In this document: in pieces, positions 40,031 to 45,662 of the stretch
How the letters are laid out: each line of letters opens with the position of its first letter
Numbering within the stretch: position 1 is the first letter of the stretch
Source of the DNA: JAFGXW01 sp964634385
GTDB taxonomy: Bacteria; Bacillota_I; Bacilli_A; Izemoplasmatales; Izemoplasmataceae
DNA length: 45,662 nt
Assembly (NCBI GenBank): GCA_964634385.1
Contig: CAZWIZ010000013.1
Coordinates: 1-45,662, forward strand
Reading direction: 5' to 3'
The notes under the pieces: model-generated
The model's database searches: none
The model's input: the letters and a program-made list of their open reading frames with translations, nothing else
Told to the model about the DNA's origin: nothing
Program-made: the position numbers and the translations under genes

Positions 40031-41704
40031 TTTTAATAACTCTTTAGCACTCTCAATTGATGCTTCACTTACTTTTTCACCTGAAATCATTTGAGCTATT
40101 TCTAGAACTCTATCGTTATTTAATAAATTCTTAATATAGGCTCTAGTTCTTTTGCCTTCAACAGTTTTGCTAATAAATAAATGGTGATCGCTTACTGCGG
40201 CTACTTGAGGTATATGAGTAATACAAATTACTTGAGTTGATTTAGAGATTTCTTTAATTTTCTTAGCTACTTGGTTTGCTACAAAGCCACTGACTCCAGA
40301 ATCAATCTCATCAAAAATGAATAATGAGAGATTCAATGATGCAATAAGTAAACTTTTTAATCCCAGCATTATTCTGCTCATTTCCCCACCACTTGCTGAT
40401 TTGCTTAAAGGCTTTAACGGTTCTCCAATGTTAGTTGTTATTAAAAAATCAATTTCATCGATGCCGTTTTCCAAGAATTGAGTATGATTTAAATAATCAT
40501 TATTAATTTCGTTAAGAAAAACAATTTTAAATTGTGTGTTTTTTAACTCTAAATCTTCAAGAATACCTAGTAATTCTTTTTCAATAAATAAACTTGTTTT
40601 CTTTCTTAATTCTGATAATTTTAATGCTTTATTTTTTACTATTTCAAAATTATTTTTTACTATTATTTCTTGTTTTTCAATGATTTCATCAAAATTATCA
40701 ATATTGTTAATATCTTCTTTAATATTTTCAAGATAATCAATTAACTCAGGAAGTTCCTTACGGTACTTCCTTTTTAACGATTCTAAACTATTTAATCTTT
40801 CTTGATGAGTATTCAATAAAGAAGGGTCAAAATCTAATAATCTCAATTCGTTTTTAAGTGATTCAAACGTATCATCTAATTCATAATATGCTTCTATTAA
40901 TCTTTTTTGTATTTGTTTAAAAATGTCGCTATATTCTTCGACATCTTCTATTTTTTTAGCTGCCGTATATATATTATCAAGTGCACTAGTTGATTCTAGT
41001 AATACTTTTGATTCATTTAAACTTTGATAGATTTTATCAAAGTTTTCCATTTTTTCTACTTTATCAATTAACATCTCTTCTTCTAATACGTCAAGATTAT
41101 ACGACTCAAGTTCTTTTACTTGAAACTTCATTAAATCAAGTTTTTCTAGCATATCATCATTGCTATGTTTTAAACGATTCAACTCTTTTAATGCACTTTT
41201 ATAATCACCTAATTCTTTTAAATAATCATTAACCATTTTTACAGTTAATTCATTTTCAAATCCATCAATTATCTCGATATATGTTTGAGGATTAATAAGA
41301 CGATGTGTATCATGTTGAGTATGAATATCAGCTAATAAAGACGTAATCTCTTTTAACTGTGCCAACGTTACAGTGTGATTATTAATTTTAATTATATTAT
41401 TATTAGAAGTCGTTATTTGTCTTTTTATTATTAATTGATTATCACTATTTTCAATTCCAAATTTTTGAAGTAATACTAAAATCTTTCGATTATTTGATAT
41501 GAAAATTCCTTCAACTTCAGCTTTTGACGACCCTGTTCTTACAATATTAGAAGTAGCTCGATCACCAAGCAATAATCCTATAGCATCAATAAGCAAACTT
41601 TTACCAGCACCAGTTTCACCAGTCAACGCTGTCATCCCTTTAAAAAAATCTACTTCAATATTTTCAATTATAGCAAAATTTTTAACTGAAATATAACTTA
41701 GCAT
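40028..41704 (-). CDS. recN: DNA repair protein RecN
   Basis: SMC-like ATPase in double-strand break repair, 558 aa. Walker A GETGAGKS (32-39 region), long coiled-coil arms (about 150-360), signature SGGEMSRIMLGLK and Walker B LFIFDEIDSGVSG. Start ATG 41704, seven bases after GGAG; an in-frame GTG two codons upstream overlaps the spacer. It follows dxs after 19 bases. The usual argR and tlyA between them are missing. Confidence 0.96.
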   Translation of the reverse strand: MLSYISVKNFAIIENIEVDFFKGMTALTGETGAGKSLLIDAIGLLLGDRATSNIVRTGSSKAEVEGIFISNNRKILVLLQKFGIENSDNQLIIKRQITTSNNNIIKINNHTVTLAQLKEITSLLADIHTQHDTHRLINPQTYIEIIDGFENELTVKMVNDYLKELGDYKSALKELNRLKHSNDDMLEKLDLMKFQVKELESYNLDVLEEEMLIDKVEKMENFDKIYQSLNESKVLLESTSALDNIYTAAKKIEDVEEYSDIFKQIQKRLIEAYYELDDTFESLKNELRLLDFDPSLLNTHQERLNSLESLKRKYRKELPELIDYLENIKEDINNIDNFDEIIEKQEIIVKNNFEIVKNKALKLSELRKKTSLFIEKELLGILEDLELKNTQFKIVFLNEINNDYLNHTQFLENGIDEIDFLITTNIGEPLKPLSKSASGGEMSRIMLGLKSLLIASLNLSLFIFDEIDSGVSGFVANQVAKKIKEISKSTQVICITHIPQVAAVSDHHLFISKTVEGKRTRAYIKNLLNNDRVLEIAQMISGEKVSEASIESAKELLK

Positions 41705-41723
41705 ATTCACACTCCGTTCTAGA

Positions 41724-43580
41724 TTATATTAATTTTTGTATCACATCTATAATACTCATCAAATCTAAATTTAACTCTTTTAATATCTCTTCTTTTGTTC
41801 CTTGTTGAATATATTCATCTCTTATTCCCATTAAAGTAATCTTTGTTGTATCCATTTTGTTAATTACAAAATGCTCAATAACAGCACTACCGAATCCTCC
41901 CAAAAGACAAGATTCTTCATAAATTATAATCGGAGCATCTTTATGTGATACTTCTTTTAAGATTTCATTATCTAATGGTTTAATAAATTTAGCATCAATT
42001 ATACAAACATCAAGTTTTAATCTTTCTACTTCTTCATAAACCTTTTCCAACATTGAACCAAACGAAATAAATACTACGCTTTTACCTTCTCTCATTATTT
42101 CCCACTTAGGAGATTGATAAATACTGTTTGTTATTCCGTTACTGAAATCATATTCTGTTTTTCCTTTTTCATAACGAATAACAAATGGAGATTTATTTAC
42201 TTTAAATGCATAGTTTAATATTTTATATGCTTCTTTGGCATTTCTTGGATGAGCTATTTTAATATTAGGAATATGTCTTAAAAGTGGGATGTCGTAAATC
42301 CCTTGATGAGTTTCACCATCTGCCCCAACTAATCCTGCCCGATCAATACCAAATATTACTTTTAGATTTTGACGTGCAACATCATGATTAACTTGGTCGT
42401 ATGCTCTTTGAATAAAAGTAGAATAGATTGGTGTAAAAACATCAACATTACTTATTGCGAAACCGCTCGACATTGTCACAGCCATTTGTTCAGCTATTCC
42501 AACATCAATTATTCTATTTGGATATAATTCTTTAAATTTTATTAATCCACTTCCACCAATCATTGCAGGAATAACAATTACAAATTCCTTTTTTAATCCA
42601 GCATAATTAATCATATATTCAGCTATAATATTACTCCAAGAATGGAAATTCTTTTTAGGATTACTTAATGGTTTTCCTGTAATGTTATCAAATGGTCCAA
42701 CACCATGCCAAACTCCTAATTGATCATTTTCGCTAAACTTATATCCTTTTCCTTTTTGAGTTAATACATGTATAACACATGGTTTTGCTGATTTTTTAGC
42801 AATTTTTAAGTATTTAATTAGTTCTTTGAAATTATGACCATTAATTGGTCCATAATATGAATATCCTAATTCATCAAACATATTATTATAAATAAAAAAT
42901 CCTTTGACTCCTCTTTCAACCTTTGAGGACAATTTCTTTAAAAACTTAGGTAATATTTTATATGTTTTTGTCTTGATTTTTCGATATGTTGCTTTACTTC
43001 TAATATCATTTAATATTCTAGATAGATATCCAATATTTTCACTAATACTCATTTCGTTATCATTTAAGATAATAATTGGTTGATGGTCTCTTTGTCCACC
43101 TAAAAAATTAAGTGCTTCAAAAGCCATTCCTCCTGTCAGTGCTCCATCTCCAATAATAGGTATAACTTTATAAGAATTACCGTTAAATCTTTTAGAAAAT
43201 TCTATTCCAGCAGCTGCAGCAACGCTTGTTGAACTATGTCCAGCTTCGTAAATATCATGAACAGATTCACTTCTTTTTAAGAATCCGCTTAACCCTTTAT
43301 ATTGCCTTAAAGTATCAAAATCTTTAGCTCGTCCAGTTAATATTTTATGAACATATCCTTGATGTCCAACATCAAATATTAGTTTATCTTTTGGACTTTC
43401 AAATACTTTATGTAAAGCTATAGTTAATTCAACCATACCTAAATTAGAAGATAAATGTCCTCCTGTTTTAGATACTTTTTCAATTAAAAACATTCTGATT
43501 TCATTGCTTAATTCTTCTAATTCTTCAATTGATAAATCAGATAAAAAACTAGGGTCTTTTATCTCATATAAATTTATCAT
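41724..43580 (-). CDS. dxs: 1-deoxy-D-xylulose-5-phosphate synthase
   Basis: Thiamine-diphosphate enzyme starting the MEP pathway from pyruvate and glyceraldehyde-3-P. 618 aa. Motifs: FDVGHQGYVHKILTGR, ThDP-binding GDGALTGGMAFEALNFLG through ILNDNEMSIS, and the transketolase C-terminal domain with IDRAGLVGADGETHQG. ATG 43580 after GAGGTG. Directly downstream of xseB. The prenyltransferase ispA usually found beside it is absent here. Confidence 0.97.
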   Translation of the reverse strand: MINLYEIKDPSFLSDLSIEELEELSNEIRMFLIEKVSKTGGHLSSNLGMVELTIALHKVFESPKDKLIFDVGHQGYVHKILTGRAKDFDTLRQYKGLSGFLKRSESVHDIYEAGHSSTSVAAAAGIEFSKRFNGNSYKVIPIIGDGALTGGMAFEALNFLGGQRDHQPIIILNDNEMSISENIGYLSRILNDIRSKATYRKIKTKTYKILPKFLKKLSSKVERGVKGFFIYNNMFDELGYSYYGPINGHNFKELIKYLKIAKKSAKPCVIHVLTQKGKGYKFSENDQLGVWHGVGPFDNITGKPLSNPKKNFHSWSNIIAEYMINYAGLKKEFVIVIPAMIGGSGLIKFKELYPNRIIDVGIAEQMAVTMSSGFAISNVDVFTPIYSTFIQRAYDQVNHDVARQNLKVIFGIDRAGLVGADGETHQGIYDIPLLRHIPNIKIAHPRNAKEAYKILNYAFKVNKSPFVIRYEKGKTEYDFSNGITNSIYQSPKWEIMREGKSVVFISFGSMLEKVYEEVERLKLDVCIIDAKFIKPLDNEILKEVSHKDAPIIIYEESCLLGGFGSAVIEHFVINKMDTTKITLMGIRDEYIQQGTKEEILKELNLDLMSIIDVIQKLI

Positions 43581-43593
43581 ATTAGCACCTCAA

Positions 43594-43803
43594 TTATTCT
43601 TTAAAGTCGATTAATTCGTCATCCTTCATCATTTTAACAATAACACTTTCAGCATTTCTCAATAAATCGTGACAATGTTTACTAAGTTTCATTCCTTCGT
43701 TATATTTCTTTACTGCTTGATTTAATTCGATTTCACCGTTTTCTAATTCTTTCACTAATAATTCTAGTTCAATCAATGCTTCTTCAAAGGTTTTTTCAGT
43801 CAT
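43594..43803 (-). CDS. xseB: Exodeoxyribonuclease VII small subunit
   Basis: 69-aa helical protein that assembles several copies onto XseA to form ExoVII. Family pattern: TFEEALIELELLVKELENGEIELNQAVKKYNEGMKLSKHC. It starts two bases after the xseA stop, indicating stoichiometric coupling. Confidence 0.95.
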   Translation of the reverse strand: MTEKTFEEALIELELLVKELENGEIELNQAVKKYNEGMKLSKHCHDLLRNAESVIVKMMKDDELIDFKE

Positions 43804-43805
43804 TA

Positions 43806-45083
43806 TTACTCATCCTTTCTCTTGTTAATTACATTAGCATTTATAATTCCATCACTAACTAATATATTAATTTTATCATTAATATTTACCTCATTAATGC
43901 TTTTAATTACAACTCCGTTTTTCTTTAATACTGAATACCCCTTACTCATAACTGATAAAGGATTTAGTAATTCAAGTTTATTAATTAATAAAACAAAATC
44001 ATTTTGTTTTCTTAATAAGTATCTTTGATAATAATCATTTAATTTTTTAACCTCAACATCTAAATCAATTTTACTTTGTCTCAGTCGATTTATCGGATTT
44101 AATAACTCTAATTTTTCAATTAAATGATCAAGTTTTTTTGATTTATTCTCAGTTAATCTAAGCGGATCTCTAAAAACATATGATCCTTCAATTCTCTTTA
44201 GTAAATCCATTTTATGTTTCAATATTTGATTTAAATTAGAACGATTTTGATTATTCAATTGTTCAAGATAGTTAAGTAATTCTAACTGACTTGGCACAGC
44301 TAATTCAGCTGCCCCAGACGGTGTTGGAGCTCTTAAATCAGATACAAAATCGCTTATTGTAAAATCAACCTCGTGTCCCACACTTGAAATTATTGGAATT
44401 TTAGATTTATATATTTCATAGGCAACGCTTTCTTCATTAAAAGGCCATAAATCTTCTATACTTCCTCCACCTCTTCCTAATATGATAACGTCTGCCAGTT
44501 TTTGTTTATTAACAAGTTTCAACTGTTCAACGATTGAATCTTTAGCATACTCTCCTTGAACAAGTGTTGGATAAACAATTATACTAGCTAGAGGATATCT
44601 CCTATTAACAATATTAATTACATCTTGGACTGCTGCACCAGTAGGACTAGTTAAAACAGCAATTGTTTTTGGAAATTTCGGGATAGATACTTTATGAGAT
44701 TCATCAAATAAACCCTCCTTAGAAAGTTTTTCTTTTAGTTGTTCATATGCTAGATAAAGATTACCTAGCCCATCCTCACTCATTTTTGTTACATAAATTT
44801 GATAACTCCCTCTACTTTCAAAAACTGATATATCTCCTTCAATTAGAATTGTCATTCCATCTACTGGAGTGAATTTGATTTTTTTAGCATTAGAGGCAAA
44901 CATAATTGCACTAATTTGAGCTTTATCATCTTTTAACGTAAAATAAAAATGCCCTCTTGAATGATGCTTAAAATTAGAAATTTCCCCTTTTAAAAGCACA
45001 TTTCTCAAATGTGCATCATTATCAAATTTAAATTTTATATATTTTGTTAAAGCGGTTACTGTAAGATATTTTTTTTCGCCCAT
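43806..45083 (-). CDS. xseA: Exodeoxyribonuclease VII large subunit
   Basis: Single-strand-specific nuclease subunit, 425 aa. N-terminal OB fold (LRNVLLKGEISNFKHHSRGHFYFTLKD), catalytic domain with TSPTGAAVQDVINIVNRRYP, ILGRGGGSIEDLWPFN and SVGHEVDFTISDFVSDLRAPTPSGAAE, then a coiled-coil region for XseB binding. ATG 45083 with AGGGA. Seven bases after nusB. Confidence 0.97.
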   Translation of the reverse strand: MGEKKYLTVTALTKYIKFKFDNDAHLRNVLLKGEISNFKHHSRGHFYFTLKDDKAQISAIMFASNAKKIKFTPVDGMTILIEGDISVFESRGSYQIYVTKMSEDGLGNLYLAYEQLKEKLSKEGLFDESHKVSIPKFPKTIAVLTSPTGAAVQDVINIVNRRYPLASIIVYPTLVQGEYAKDSIVEQLKLVNKQKLADVIILGRGGGSIEDLWPFNEESVAYEIYKSKIPIISSVGHEVDFTISDFVSDLRAPTPSGAAELAVPSQLELLNYLEQLNNQNRSNLNQILKHKMDLLKRIEGSYVFRDPLRLTENKSKKLDHLIEKLELLNPINRLRQSKIDLDVEVKKLNDYYQRYLLRKQNDFVLLINKLELLNPLSVMSKGYSVLKKNGVVIKSINEVNINDKINILVSDGIINANVINKRKDE

Positions 45084-45090
45084 AAAATCC

Positions 45091-45483
45091 CTACTTTTTT
45101 AAATATTTTTTAATATTATCCAAAACTTTATTAGTAAATCCAATTTGTTTACTATCACCTTCATCAGTAAATTTACGAGTAAGATTTAAAGCTTCATTAA
45201 TAACAATTTCATAAGGGGTATCAGTATAATAAAGTTCATAAACTGCGAAACGAATAATCGCTCGATCTACAAATGATAAACGATTAATCCTCCAATTAAT
45301 AAGATTATCAATAATAATATTATCAATTTTATGAAGATTACTTAATACTCCTTCAACTGATTCAGTAACATAACTGTAATCTGAATCAATATCTAAAAAT
45401 TCTTTATTAATATCAATAGTGTATAAATATTTTATTATTTCTTCTCTTAGTTCTCTTCTGCTTAATTCTTGTGTTTTATCCAT
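45091..45483 (-). CDS. nusB: Transcription antitermination protein NusB
   Basis: All-helical RNA-binding protein that with NusE (S10) acts in rRNA antitermination. 130 aa. N-terminal SRRELREEIIKYLY; conserved DRAIIRFAVYEL and TPYEIVINEALNLTRKF. ATG 45483 after GAGGT. First gene of the nusB-xseA-xseB-dxs-recN run. Confidence 0.95.
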   Translation of the reverse strand: MDKTQELSRRELREEIIKYLYTIDINKEFLDIDSDYSYVTESVEGVLSNLHKIDNIIIDNLINWRINRLSFVDRAIIRFAVYELYYTDTPYEIVINEALNLTRKFTDEGDSKQIGFTNKVLDNIKKYLKK

Positions 45484-45612
45484 AGTTTTTACCTCATATA
45501 TATTATATATTAAAATATATCATATAAACAGTAAAATATAAAGCAAATTCAGTAGCTTTTACTTCTTTAATAATAATAGAATCAATATTTGTTTTCGTTG
45601 TAATTAAATACA

Positions 45613-45621
45613 ATTATATCA
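45613..45621 (-). promoter_or_regulatory. Possible extended -10 promoter upstream of nusB
   Basis: TGATATAAT 130 bases before nusB. If used, the leader would be ~125 nt. The remaining sequence to the window end holds no ORF that I can support. Confidence 0.4.
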
Positions 45622-45662
45622 TTGACCATTATAAAGATTTCATAAAAAAACAAGTTCATAAT

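Noticed and set aside
40990..41232. Plus-strand 80-codon frame inside recN
   Set aside because: It is antisense to the recN coiled-coil region, lacks a ribosome binding site and has no recognisable features.

Overview
The window is a chromosomal core segment of an AT-rich (below about 30% G+C by eye) low-GC Gram-positive lineage, most plausibly a Mollicutes-related bacterium of the Izemoplasma/Acholeplasma/Haloplasma type or an Erysipelotrichia relative. That placement is inference. It rests on gene families, strong AGGAGG-type ribosome binding sites and classical TTGACA/TATAAT promoters. UGA is a genuine stop here: queG, the MFS gene and the 313-codon gene at 17179 all end in TGA, and tryptophan is TGG, so the Mycoplasma code is not in use. 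No insertion sequence, prophage or CRISPR array is visible.

Layout. 1-4.9 kb: tRNA-Arg(UCU), an LTA synthase-like phosphoglycerol transferase, feoA-feoB and a Fur-family gene. 5-9.3 kb: rsmD-coaD, an M42 aminopeptidase, a MarR regulator and a two-gene membrane-protein operon. 9.3-11.3 kb: a discrete ~176-nt 6S-like RNA, then the infC-rpmI-rplT operon behind an L20-leader attenuator, with an AUU start on infC and a SAP/Rho-N-like tail on L20. 11.3-15.9 kb: glmS, glmM and glmU, the full UDP-GlcNAc route. 15.9-18.8 kb: an unrecognised four-gene operon (secreted protein, membrane-anchored protein, ABC ATPase, ABC permease). Its first ribosome binding site lies in a 16-bp hairpin that can also act as a terminator. 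18.8-23.7 kb: patatin, cyclophilin, mnmA, nadE, nadD. 23.8-26 kb (plus strand): a second M42 peptidase and a phosphodiesterase-like protein. 26-30 kb: an MFS protein with three mini membrane proteins, a YcjF-like protein and Ntdp. 30-35.2 kb: trmL, queG, a small Xre regulator, nfo, a DEAD-box helicase and ispH. 35.2-39.7 kb: a giant repeat lipoprotein and dinB. 39.8-45.5 kb: a 58-aa membrane protein, then recN, dxs, xseB, xseA and nusB, a compacted form of the Firmicutes nusB-xseAB-dxs-recN cluster.

Functionally the window combines translation (tRNA, IF3/L35/L20, RsmD, MnmA, TrmL, QueG), cofactor synthesis (CoaD, NadD/NadE, Dxs/IspH of the MEP route), amino-sugar synthesis, iron uptake with an adjacent metalloregulator, DNA repair (Nfo, DinB, RecN, ExoVII) and a set of uncharacterised envelope proteins. 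The most novel parts are the ABC operon with its dual hairpin, the MFS/mini-protein operon, the nine-repeat lipoprotein and the L20 fusion. Many genes have an in-frame GTG lying inside the ribosome binding site (AGGTG). For these I give the downstream start that has a properly spaced site.
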